Assembly (NCBI RefSeq): GCF_910592395.1
Contig: NC_088317.1
Span: 10,790,001-10,854,000, forward strand
DNA length: 64,000 bases
Direction of reading: 5' to 3'
DNA from: Lineus longissimus
Taxonomy: Eukaryota > Nemertea > Pilidiophora > Heteronemertea > Lineidae
A program made the position numbers and the translations under genes. Shown here one piece after another: positions 54,348 through 64,000 of this stretch (positions are counted from its first letter, which is position 1; every line of letters starts with the position of its first letter). Below the pieces are notes generated by a model. That model worked only from the letters and a program-made list of their open reading frames with translations, was not told the DNA's origin and made no database searches.

Positions 54348-54690
54348 GTCTGGACCTTTACATCAATCCGTTGAAGTTCAGCTTGAGACAAACCAGTCCA
54401 TTTGATGCATGGTGACAACCTAGGACAACTACATCATGTAGTAAATGTAGTCTGGACCTTTGTATCAATTCCTTCAAAGTGCAGGTTGTGAAAAACCAGT
54501 CCAGTTGATGCGTAGTCACAACCTTGGGGCAAACAGTTAACATCTAATCCTTTGAAGTGCAGGTTGAGACAAACCAGCCCAGTAGATGCATGGCCACAAC
54601 CAGAAACAGTCTGGACCTTTACATCAAATCTTTTGAAGTGTAGGTTGGTTGTGACAAACTAGTCCAGTGATCATGGTCCAGCCTAAGCCG
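54348..54690. repeat. Minisatellite, about four diverged ~90-100-bp units
   Basis: Each unit has some of the blocks AGTCTGGACCTTTACATCAA, TTGAAGTGCAGGTTGAGACA and AACCAGTCCAGTTGATGCAT, with deletions between units. Non-coding. Confidence 0.75.
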
Positions 54691-55525
54691 GGACAGCCAT
54701 ACAGTAATTGTCATCGGCTTCACATCAGGGACAACGAATAGTGTCAAAGTGCAAGGCGAGGACCAAGGGGTAGGATTTTCTTAGGCTGCATTGATCAGTG
54801 AGTAAAAACTTAACAGATACACTTGATTTTTTGGTAAACCAACTGCCATATATGGTTTTCTTTATTAAATCAATTTTAAGGTAGGTATTACAGTGAAAAA
54901 GAATGAAATACTAGAATTGACTGGTTCTTCTGATGACCACGCGGGTGAGCACTGAAGTTGGATTGTAGGTGAAAGGTGTTCGTTTGATTCTGTGAGTATG
55001 AGTGTAGCTCAGCTCCTCTCACTCGGTGATCTGTGATGTGGTCACCAAAAATGTTCAAATGCAGCAGTAGATTATTCCTGTAAAATGTGATGAGATAACA
55101 TTTTAATTTTAATTAACCTTGTCCCAGGAATACATAAAAATCTCACCACCAAGTTAGGTTATCTGTCGGAATTGAAATGATCCTGGCAGTGAGGTTGTTA
55201 TTGACCTTGTCGCAGGTGTAATCCTACAACGAGGTTATCTCGAAGTAGTTACTTCATCTCAGAGGCGTGAAGTTGGAAATCAGACTTGATGTGTTCCAGG
55301 AAATACTTTAAGGATGAACTCTCCAACATTTCTGGATTAAAATTTTTTTTATTGACTGAATGGATTCTCACTCCGAAATAAGACCACAAAGTAATTTTGA
55401 GGAAGTCTTTTCCACCACATAAGAGTATGATCAATCCATTAGTCTCCCTTACATGCAAGCAGTGACACTTTCCTACGCATTCGCCACATACAACATCATC
55501 ATCATGTTATATGCAATGTACTGTC
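54691..55525. other. No gene recognised
   Basis: A minus-strand 69-codon frame (55458-55249) contains DFLKITLWSYFGVRIHSVNK and FLEHIKSDFQLHASEMK, which looks protein-like, but I cannot relate it to a family and see no splice context. Nothing else. Confidence 0.3.
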
Positions 55526-55838
55526 TGTAGTATGTATTTTATGTAAATTGTAAATAGAAAGCCACGGCCTATGCTTTAGATTGGAAAATGCTCAACTTTC
55601 TTTAAACTTTGGTTACACCACTACTCTGCTCATTGTTTATGGTGAGTAGTATAGTAATTTTAAAGTCGACAAGCAGGCCATGAAGGCACCGTAGTAATAT
55701 CGCCAGTGTCGCCATCTATCATAAGCTTATAGAACCAGACAGGTTCGTCTCTGTACAAATGGCTGAATAAACCCGTTTTGATGTTCTTATATTACACACT
55801 CGTTTACCCTCGTTATTCGCCCTCATCCTAACAAAACA
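55526..55838 (+). repeat. Putative 5' LTR and primer-binding site of a degraded Ty3 element
   Basis: TGTAG at 55526 to ACA at 55838 (about 313 bp), followed at once by TGGTGTCAAGAAGCGG, which resembles the primer-binding sites (TGGTGTCAGAAG...) of sea-urchin SURL/K02A2.6-like Ty3 elements. The second LTR lies outside the window, so the boundaries are inferred. Confidence 0.5.
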
Positions 55839-56029
55839 TGGTGTCAAGAAGCGGCGAGTGTGTATAAGAGACCAAGGAACGCTGTCACTATGCTAAAGTT
55901 GCAGCATGAACAAAAATAAGAGTGAAAAGTCGAGTTGAAGTGTAGCAAAGCATACCGGAAGTGGAAAATACAGAACTGCATGTGCATTTGATGTACAGCG
56001 AAGTACACGGCGATTCATAGTGTATCGAA

Positions 56030-56872
56030 ATGGCGAATTTCCATGTCCCTCCACCCGAAAACTTCGACTTCATGAAGCCTGTTGACTGGCCTAAATGGCT
56101 GCAGAGGTATGAAAGGTTTGCTTCAGCCTCTGGACTTACTGACAAAGGTGAGGATGTGCAGGTGAACACTCTTATCTACTGTATGGGACCGAAAGCTGAA
56201 GAGATATTGGGTACCTTTGGGCTATCTGCTGCTGATTCTAAGAAACTGAAGCCAGTCAAGGACAAGGTTCAGGTACATTTCATTGTGCATTGCAACGTCA
56301 TTCACAAATGCACGTAAACAGCAACCCGGAGAAATGGTAGACGCATTCATCAGGGCTTTGTATAATCATGCTGAGCACTGTAAATGCAGTACACAAGAGG
56401 AGATGATACGTGATCAGATTGTCGTAGGTCTGCGAGATGATAAACTCTCAGAAAAGCTACAAATGGACTCTGAGCTTACTTTGAAGAAAGCCATTGATCT
56501 GTCACGGCAAAGTGAGGCAGTCAAAAACTAACAAGCATCAGTCCGTAATCCAGAGATGTCAGCAGAGGTCAACGTGGTCAAACGTGGAAAGCAGCGTCAA
56601 AAATCGTGGAAACCGGACCACCATAAACGAGACACAAAAAAGCCAAATGGACAGAAATCCAGATCGGGACCACAGAAAACGTGCCGAAAACTTCTAAGGG
56701 TTCATGGCGTGGGAAAATGCCAAACCATGACAGGGTGAACTGTTCTGCAAAGGACGCCACTTGTAATGCGTGCGGTACTTTTGGGCATTTTGAAAGAGTT
56801 TGTCGGAAAAAGAGTGGGCAACAAGGCAAATATGTCCATGTTTTAGAGGAAGCTGCTGTTGAAGTAGCTTAA
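56030..56872 (+). pseudogene. Gag of the degraded Ty3 element
   Basis: 56030-56317 encodes FDFMKPVDWPKWLQRYERFA and VNTLIYCMGPKAEEILGTFG, typical of K02A2.6-like Gag. After a frameshift near 56297 the text continues MVDAFIRALYNHAEHC and IRDQIVVGLRDDKLSEKLQM. A TAA at 56529-56531 and another frameshift follow, then a CCHC knuckle CNACGTFGHFERVC at about 56767-56808. Protease is missing: after about 56970 the sequence jumps to reverse transcriptase. Confidence 0.8.
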
Positions 56873-56984
56873 CTGGATTTTTTTGGAGAAATCAAAACGA
56901 ATCACAGTGAGCCATGGATGGTGGAGCTTACTTTGAGTAGATCTTCCATACGCTTCAAAGTGGAGGACTTGAGCAACACCCTCT

Positions 56985-57116
56985 ACTGTCTGCTGATCAA
57001 ACTTTGGCACAACTGCGCGGAGCTAAAGTTTTTTCTAAAATCGATTCCAATTCAGGATTCTGGCAGATTGAACTTGACGAGGAATCGCAGCTCCTCACAA
57101 CTTTTATGACTCCATT
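56985..57116 (+). pseudogene. Ty3 reverse transcriptase, left part
   Basis: Encodes ADQTLAQLRGAKVFSKIDSN then SGFWQIELDEESQLL and TTFMTP, the N-terminal palm including the first catalytic aspartate context. It is interrupted at 57116 by the 6.7-kb transposon and resumes at 63857. Confidence 0.85.
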
Positions 57117-57318
57117 TAGTGTAGTGGCCAGGCCCCACAAAGGGCTCTAAAAAAGGGACCTACCCCTCATAGAAGTAGAACAAAGCGGGACCGGTCTTAA
57201 ATGAAAGGTATGGATATCTACTTTTTGAAAAAATAGGTTGTATAAATCTTAAAGGTGTACAACTATGTGGATTAACCCCTTGTTTGCCGCAACCCCTTTT
57301 TTGCCAATTTAAAGGCCA
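57117..57318 (+). repeat. Left TIR of the THAP/XPG transposon
   Basis: About 177 bp matching the complement of 63687-63853, with ACCTACCCCTC, GGGACCGGTCTTAAATGAAA and CTACTTTTTGAAAAAATAGG blocks. A further 28 bp (CCCCTTTTTTGCCAATTTA) match the complement of 63501-63528, the right repeat having an extra 160 bp in between. Confidence 0.85.
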
Positions 57319-57612
57319 TATATCTAGGTTTTTTGCCATTTTCTGCTGTAAGACGATTTCAAAAGTGTACCTAACACTTTATACAATACAGAAACCAAAT
57401 GCAATTAGCTCCATCCATTTTGAAGATATAGCCAATTATGTGTTTGACAACTTGATTACCTAATCAGGCTAGCAACTGGCTTGTTAGAGCCAGGCGGCGG
57501 GTTCAGCAAAAGTTGTGATGTAGATCAGGTTATCTGTACATGTCATGCAATCATAAAAGCAGGAGGGCCTTAATTAATTATGCACACCTGGAAGTAATGT
57601 GTTTCATTCACT

Positions 57613-57936
57613 ATGGTGTATTGTGTGGCTCCGAATTGTGTCAAGGCTAGCACAAAGAACAATCGAATGATGGATGGGACCCATTTTCATGAATTTCCAA
57701 AGCCAGTTGAACGAGAGAGGAGGAAGCTGTGGATTCGGAAGTGCAAACGTTTGGAGTGTTGGAAGCCTGGGCCTTCGGCCAAACTTTGCAGTGATCACTT
57801 TATCGATACGGATTATCACATGAAGCCGGATATCTGCATCCAACTGAATATCAAATGCCACTTGTTAAAAAAGCTGTTCCAACCATGTCAATTGCATTTA
57901 ATGCCCGAGGCTGCTGAGGTCGGTTGTTATACATAA
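57613..57936 (+). pseudogene. THAP-type zinc finger protein, frameshifted
   Basis: ATG 57613. C4-X4-C9, then FHEFPKP, W40, and C59-X2-H62 followed by F make the C2CH zinc site and core of a THAP domain, which binds DNA in P-element transposase and THAP proteins. The hallmark AVPT box is present but one frame off: the DNA at 57851-57890 reads MPLVKKAVPTM only in another frame, so a single indel near 57838 broke the domain. No further exon is obvious before 58811. In this element it presumably recognised the TIRs. Confidence 0.8.
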
Positions 57937-58810
57937 TGTGTAGGCCCTATTGGGGCCTGTGATACCGCATAGTGTCTTCTTGTGTTCCAGCCATAGCAAG
58001 GTGACAGCGACACAGGTCAGTGTCAGTGACAGCCACTGTCAATGACAGATTATTGTCATCTGACATCTAGGCCTATCTAACGTTGCACGGCATTATATCG
58101 TCACGTCAAGATGATTGTGCATAATACCGTCACTTTTCAATAGTAGTTCAGCGTCATGACATAACTGGCGATACAACACAGACGAGGCGAAACAATATTG
58201 TGCAACATTAGTCTGTTCAAAAATCATACATGTTATGCATCTGCAACCGTCTATCAATGTCTTCTTTGCTATATCGGCAGGTCTGCCATGCAAATTGATT
58301 AACCACAAATTCTAATCACTTTCGTCCGAATGATCACTCTCATTATGATCTAGTGATATTAATGGCTCGAACATGTACGGTTCAACGTTTAAATATCCTT
58401 CTGTATCGACCAAAACATCCTCAAATTCACTGCTCTCACTCTCTGATCTGTATGCAGAAGCCATCTTGCTTTGTTCTGACTGGCCTGATCTACGTCATCA
58501 AAAAATCCCTAGCGGCCACATGTGGAACTAATCTAAGTTGTGTGTGGTGGGAAATTCAAATAGTTTAAAATTAAAAAATTGAAATAACTAAATAATGACT
58601 TTATTATTAGAATTTTTTTAATGTCTGGGATCTTGTTTTTTTAACCCTCAACATATTTCATGAGTATCAAGCATGTTTTCAAACCTTGATATATGGCCTT
58701 TAAGCCTATTTATTTATTTATTTATATTTTGAAATAACCTATAAATAAAAAAATAAGATTTTTTTAGAGGACACATATTCTTCCAAATTCTTGGGACAAT
58801 AGGACACATC

Positions 58811-61171
58811 TATAGATACCAGAAATATCACGAGGGGCATCCCAAGTGATTTATGAGAGGCTCGGTGGCCCTCAGGGAAAGCACTACACTCGTGGAGTCC
58901 GGGGACTGAAGATTGTCCATGAAGCCATGATGCACCTTTTCCTTACATCCGCTGAGTCGTATGCAAAAACCAATGGCTTGCCATGGCTTGATGAAGAGAT
59001 GACAAGTCGCATCAATGATCTTGACGTCACATTTCAAGAGAGGGATCGTGCTGTCCGAAGGCAATCTTCGAAGACGTGGAGAAGCAAGTATCAGCTGTAT
59101 TGGATACAATCTCAAAGTTAAAAGAACATGGACGAAAGCAGTCTTCAACATTCGCATACTGGGCTAGTTTTCTTGAGACTGGCAACATACTGCTACGGTT
59201 GAAGAGGGCTGACCATGATGCAGATTTCCCACTCCATCTTGATGCTGTCCTTGAAGTAGTTCCGTTCTTCCATTTAGCTGGGAGAGTCAACTACGCTAGG
59301 TACACTCCCGGGTATGTCCTTGAAATGAAGTCCCTGGAGACAACACAACCAGGCATGATTCAACATCTCATGAAAGGAGGGTTTACAGTTAGACGCACGG
59401 AATCGCACTTCAATTGCGACCCAACAGATCAGGCCTTGGAGCAGACCATCAATCGTGAAGCGAAAAGTGATGGTGGGGTCATAGGCTTCACGCTGCGCAA
59501 GGGAACCCTTCTACGCTGATTACGGACAAGGCATATCACGGGAGAGTATGCTGAAATGTACAAGGCAATGTGTCTGACTAAACATCAGGCGAGGGAACAT
59601 GAGGAATTAAGACAGGCTAGCTAGGATGACCAGGGACTTGAATGATGTGAGAACAGTTGAGGAATTCATTCTGAATCACTGTCAGGATCCGTTCAATCTG
59701 GACAAGGTACCAGAAAAGCTTGTGAATATAGTGAGTGGGCAAATGGCATCAGCAGCTGTAGAGGCATCCTTGAGTTCACTGCCGTCAAAAGGAAAGGCTG
59801 CGTATGAAGACTTCATAAATGGGCGGTTAGTGGAGGGCGAAGAGAAGAGCTTTTGGGATGCGGTGCCACGGAAAATAACATTGACATTCGCTGACATGAA
59901 GAAGCATCTAACTGATAACAAGGGCAAGAGGATTGTCATGGATACAGAGGTGTTATTCAGAAGACTGTTGGCTGTTTCGAAACACAGGGATGTTGACTTG
60001 AAAATGGTCCTTTCCTATGAACTGGCAGCAGTACCACCTTCACTTTTTCATGATGATGGTGCCCTGAGAAAGACGAACAAAGCTGATTTGGCTACTAAGG
60101 TGGAGTCTGTTTGTGAAGAACTTATTGCACCTCCGCCGGTCACGACAGACGCAAAGACAGCCTACATCATTGATGGGATGGGGCTGGTCCAGGCCCTCAA
60201 TGAGGACCACTTCAAGACATTCAACGACCTTGCAGAAATTGTGCTCAAGAGATTGATAAGGATTCTTAGGAACCCTGTCATGGACACTGATATTGTGTCA
60301 TTGGTGTTTGACAGGTATAACACCTCTTCCATAAAATGTGCTGAGTGCCAGTGACGAGGAGCCACGGCCACAGAGACTTTGCCAACACATCTAATCATTG
60401 GAACCCAGACCTACCAAATTTCAGACAGTTTCTGAAGGGATCAGGAAATAAGGCGGACCTCCTACGCTTCGTTAGTGAATACGTAATGACAAATGCAGGA
60501 GACAGACTTCCAAATGGCAAATCTGTTGTGGTGGCTGGTGGATTTAACGACGGCCAAGAAGTCCAACGTGTGTCAAGTGGGAGTGTTAAGAATTTACATG
60601 AACTATACAGCACGCAGGAAGAGGCTGACACAAGAATGGTATTGCACGCTATCAGTCTTTCGTCTGCGTACCAAAGGATCATTGTTCGTACTGATGACAC
60701 AGATGTACTGGTGATATTGCTATATTACATGAACACAGGAATATTGGGACAGGAAGCATTCATGCATGCAGGCCATAGTGGTAGATACATCACAAGGGAA
60801 CTATTCATACCATTGCAGTGGCACTCGGGCACAAGTTCTGCCAATGTTTGCCATCAGCCCATGCACTGACTGGTTGCGACTCCACCAGTTCATTATTTGG
60901 CATCGGAAAAAAGACGGTTTATACTTCAATCCACAAACAGATTGAATCTGGTGACACAATCGTTGGATTGGGCAATATCCGTTCTCCAGAGTCCATGGAG
61001 GCAGCAAAAAGTTTAGTCCTTGGCTTGTACGGAAGTAAAGCAAAGAAGTGCAAGACATTAAACGATCTACGCTATCTGCTCCTACTACAACCGACAAATC
61101 AGCTACCCAACTACCTCCCACTGAAGATGCGTTCAATCAGCATGCCCTCAGAGCCAGATACCAAGCAATGA
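58811..61171 (+). pseudogene. XPG/FEN-like (PIN-superfamily) nuclease of the transposon
   Basis: Runs through pieces 58811-59121, 59076-59620, 59626-60354, 60345-60840 and 60818-61171 with frameshifts and a TGA at 59517. Upstream part: HLAGRVNYARYTPGYVLEMK, FTVRRTESHFNCDPTDQALE. Nuclease landmarks in order: YIIDGMGLVQALN (XPG-N-like D), SLVFDRYNTSSIK, then STQEEADTRMVLHA (XPG-I-like acids), RTDDTDVLVILLYY, and HALTGCDSTSSLFGIGKKT. The last parallels the G-x-D...G-I-G-x-K helix-two-turn-helix start of FEN1. Each piece keeps the family residues, so the gene decayed recently. Related uncharacterised proteins are common in invertebrate genomes. Nuclease activity and role in transposition are inferred. 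Confidence 0.65.
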
Positions 61172-61753
61172 TTTGGTGTTGCGGTCACATTCCAAAACCA
61201 GAGCTAGATGACCTGGTTGGCTGTGGATAGTTCCGTGACTCTAGCGGACTTCACCAAACCTTGTTCACCCAGGAATCAGCACCAGCCGAAGTAAGGGACA
61301 TAACCCATCTCTAGTATAGAGATGGGGAGTGCACAGACAGCAATAACTGTACTTGCTTGCTGGCAGGACCATGGTGCATAGATATATGCGAGTGCAGTAG
61401 TAGCTGTCAAAATGCGATGCCTTCTCCTGCAGATCTGGAGGATCAAGATGCAACTTAAATTTTGTGTGATCTACTGACAGTAGTATTGTAGTGTCATGAT
61501 GGTTAGACAAGGTTTACTCCATCACAAAGTATTATATATGGTGTCTTTTAATTAAGGTTCCTAGTAATCTAATGGAGTGTATTTTGAATTGTCAACATTA
61601 AACTTATGTGCATAATCTTTGAAGTAGTTTGGATTCTTTAACGATGGCGCAATAAAGGGCCACTAAGCCTCTTTAAGACCACTTGGGAAGTCCCTGATGG
61701 TATTTCTGGCATCTGTTGATATGTCCCAAGTATTTGGAAGAACATTATTCTCT

Positions 61754-63340
61754 AACAAGAGGCCCAAGGGCCTGGCGCTCAGCTGAGTTAATATCATTAA
61801 TATCTTCCCGGTGTTTAGTTCATTATGCATGAAAATGGCATGCTCCATGGTATTTGATATCCTTTTGCGTTCACTACGGTACCAATGTTTTTGGTTGACA
61901 TAATTATGCCACTGTTCATTCCTCAATCCTGACCATAATTCGGGTGAAATCATCGTATGAAAATATTTACCGAAACATGAAGTTTATGCCATGAATGAGG
62001 ATACTCATTGTCATAGCCTCGTTTACAAGTACGAAGTATTTTCCCGCGAATATTCAAAACTGCTTGGCTCCTTGCCAGTTAGATAACATGTGACTATACA
62101 CAAAATAGAAAACTTTGATGGAAATTGTAAATCATTTTTTTATCTATCAGGGGAAACAAGCTGATGATGATCAAATAAATCATTCATGAGAAATCGTTTT
62201 GTTGCTGAAGCTTGCATGACGAAGTTAATGCTAAACCTTTTCTTGTGCTCTACTGCGCCACCGTAGTTTTCTATTTAGACCAGCGATGACGTCATTTCTG
62301 GTGATTCCCTACGTTGTCCAATGAGCGCTTTTTAAAATGTGCCATTTGGTATTGTACAGTATGCAATGTATTTTTTCAGCGCTGCCAGTTGCCGAACAGA
62401 ATGCCGTAGCTCCCTCAATTTCCAATCAATTTTTATGGGAGTGACATTATTGTATTGCTTAGAATGTCTACTTTTTACTCATGAAAGAATCGTAGAACTA
62501 AAACTTAATAGACGAACAGAATCATGCCGATTCACTGTACATACTGTGGGAATTCTCCACTTCAAAATACATCGGCGATGTCATCGCGAACAGAGCATGC
62601 ACTTCCGGATATCGTTTTCACAGAAATGTGGCCAAATTTTCAAGAACTAATTTCTGAAAGTAGTCCCTAAAGACCTTATGACTACCACTGAAACGAACTG
62701 GTGATAATATCGCCTACCAGACTACTTTTTAAGCAGAAAATTGGGTACTTGAGTGTCATTGAGCTCCAAGCCTAAACAACATGCCGCCATTTTGTCTCCG
62801 CTTCGGTATTTCGTACGCCGCTTATAATGCACCTTCTCAATTAAAACCAACATAATAAGGCCTTACATCGTTGATTGAATAGGAACACCACACAAAACAC
62901 AATAAAGTGGGGGTACAATCGATTACGAAGCTGAAGTGAACATGATTTATTCCTGGAGCTACTGCTTTTGTTGTGTAGCTGCCATGTTTTGAGAACTGGC
63001 AAATAGGAGACTTCATTGATGGCTGACGTCATCGGGCGGGAATTTGAATCGGCAGAAATAATTAAAAGGCAGGTAGCGCCCTCTCCTGTTAAAATTTTGA
63101 ACTTTTTCTCAATAAAATAGATTTTCAAGAATTTTATCTTAATATTAGAGCATATTTCGACTAATTCTGCTGCTCCTAGGCCGATATAGGCCAGTTTCCT
63201 TCATGCACTCTCGCTCGCAGGAAGTAGGTCGAATGGCGACAAATCTTGTTTTGAAAGTAGAGTTTGACCAGAAGTATCCAGAAATGCAAAATTGAAGTCT
63301 CTAGGTCTTACGGTTACAAAATGTGCACCATGGGTTTAAC

Positions 63341-63374
<34 letters not shown>

Positions 63375-63447
63375 ATGGATGGACAGACGGACGCCACTGA
63401 TCAACTTATTTGACAAGCTCGGCTGACTTAGTCAGCTGAGCTAAAAA
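61754..63447 (+). mobile_element. Helentron-like element, family B, with 3' hairpin
   Basis: Starts AACAAGAGGCCCAAGGGCCT then GGCGCTCAGCTGAG. It ends after a (GGAT)n tract (63341-63383) in a perfect-but-one 12-bp hairpin, AGCTCGGCTGAC (63416-63427), TTA, GTCAGCTGAGCT (63431-63442), then AAAAA. The 5' GCTCAGCTG and 3' CAGCTGAGC are inverted. Shares its body with 46553-47600. Non-coding. Confidence 0.65.
63341..63383. repeat. (GGAT)n microsatellite
   Basis: Tetranucleotide run just before the 3' hairpin of the family B element. Confidence 0.9.
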
Positions 63448-63500
63448 TATTTTAATCTTAATTTTTTTTATATGAAATTTCTGAGATGTTTTTTTTTTGT

Positions 63501-63853
63501 GGCCTAAATTGGCAAAAAAGGGGTTAAAAGTTCATATAAAAGCACCAGTCGATCCAATAAACCCCTAAAAATGGGTCCAAGCAATTAACTCTTATTGATA
63601 AACAACACAATTATGGTTCTATTCCACTTTATTCAGCCACACGACAAGTGTTTATGGCATTATTAGATTTTTCTAAATTTTCAACTGTTGCGGCAAGCAA
63701 GGGGTTAATTCACATAGTTGTACATCTTTAAGATTCATTCAACCTATTTTTTCAAAAAGTAGACATCCATGCCTTTCATTTAAGACCGGTCCCACTTTGT
63801 TCTACCTCTACGAGGGGTAGGTCGCTTTTTTTCCACCGGTGGCCGCAGCACTA
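63501..63853 (-). repeat. Right TIR of the THAP/XPG transposon
   Basis: 63687-63853 complements the left TIR; 63501-63528 complements its inner extension, with about 160 unmatched bases between. Confidence 0.85.
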
Positions 63854-63856
63854 ATT

Positions 63857-64000
63857 TGGTCGATTCTGTTTTTGTATGCTACCATTTGGTATTTCATCCT
63901 GACCTGAATATTTCCAGAAATGCATGCAGAGACTACTCGGAGGGCTAGACGGTGTTGTCTATGAGATGGATGACATTCTAGTTTTTGAAGAGGATCAAAA
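63857..64000 (+). pseudogene. Ty3 reverse transcriptase, right part (runs off window)
   Basis: Continues the left part with GRFCFCMLPFGISS, a TGA, then PEYFQKCMQRLLGGLDGVVY and EMDDILVFEEDQ. The catalytic M-D-D motif is present, but the TGA at 63899-63901 breaks the frame. Confidence 0.8.

Larger units (their letters stand above)
57117..63853 (+). mobile_element. TIR transposon with THAP and XPG-like nuclease genes (Academ-like?)
   Basis: 6737 bp with long inverted repeats (57117-57293 and 63687-63853; ends TAGTG...CACTA), flanked by ATT (57114-57116 and 63854-63856). Removing it and one ATT restores the Ty3 reverse-transcriptase reading T-P-F-G-R-F. It carries a THAP zinc-finger frame (57613) and a degraded XPG/FEN-like nuclease gene (58811-61171). 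No RNase H-type DDE transposase is visible. Repbase Academ elements are reported to encode an XPG-like nuclease and make 3-4-bp duplications, so that group is my best guess. An inserted family B element occupies 61754-63447. Confidence 0.8.

Overview
The window is eukaryotic and almost certainly from a marine invertebrate animal. It has spliced genes with GT-AG introns, Ty3, DIRS, pogo, Harbinger and LINE elements, and abundant AACAAGAGGCC-type and TGACCT-type interspersed repeats of the sort seen in lophotrochozoan and ambulacrarian genomes. I cannot name the species. Nearly all of it is a deep stack of transposable elements. The only probable cellular gene is a pair of minus-strand exons resembling the C-terminal part of tripeptidyl-peptidase 2 (36833-37683). 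A second, unrecognised coding family lies at 40.4-42.5 and 52.2-52.4 kb.

Layout. (i) 1-1219: end of a Helitron/Helentron-like tandem-repeat element. (ii) 2.7-3.4 kb: decayed pogo transposase. (iii) 3.5-22.3 kb: nested Harbinger-type elements. An old one (Myb-like gene plus transposase remnant) adjoins a better preserved one. The latter has a five-exon Myb-like gene (5496-17406, +) and a nearly intact transposase (19426-18329, -). A young full-length Ty3 retrotransposon (6307-16080) sits in intron 2 of the Myb-like gene, with LTRs differing at 1 of 356 sites. Its gag and pol are joined by a predicted -1 frameshift signal. Two nested foldback elements with 9-bp target duplications lie near the right end. 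(iv) 23.9-26.8 kb: tandem-repeat element carrying a LINE tail and a Harbinger MITE. (v) 26.9-32.45 kb: DIRS-type tyrosine-recombinase retrotransposon (-). (vi) 32.5-33.6 kb: another tandem-repeat element. (vii) 34.4-40 kb: satellites, a dispersed repeat and the probable host exons. (viii) 40.3-52.4 kb: unknown gene family, a LINE, and a pogo/Tigger element (44594-51539) whose transposase gene is broken by two Helentron-like insertions. (ix) 53.7-54.7 kb: MITEs and a minisatellite. (x) 55.5-64.0 kb: degraded Ty3 element whose reverse transcriptase is split by a 6.7-kb inverted-repeat transposon (57117-63853) encoding a THAP zinc finger and an XPG/FEN-like nuclease. That transposon is itself interrupted by a Helentron-like element.

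How the parts work together. Each autonomous element carries, or carried, its own machinery: Myb-like DNA-binding protein plus DDE transposase (Harbinger), HTH plus DDD transposase (pogo), Gag-Pol by frameshifting (Ty3), and RT-RNase H plus tyrosine recombinase (DIRS). The best candidates for something little described are the THAP plus XPG-like nuclease transposon, which may belong to the Academ group; the Ty3 slippery site with an H-type pseudoknot; and the tandem-repeat elements, which end in a hairpin, insert without target duplication and carry perfect DR3 nuclear-receptor half-site pairs. All functional statements are read from sequence motifs; no search was run.
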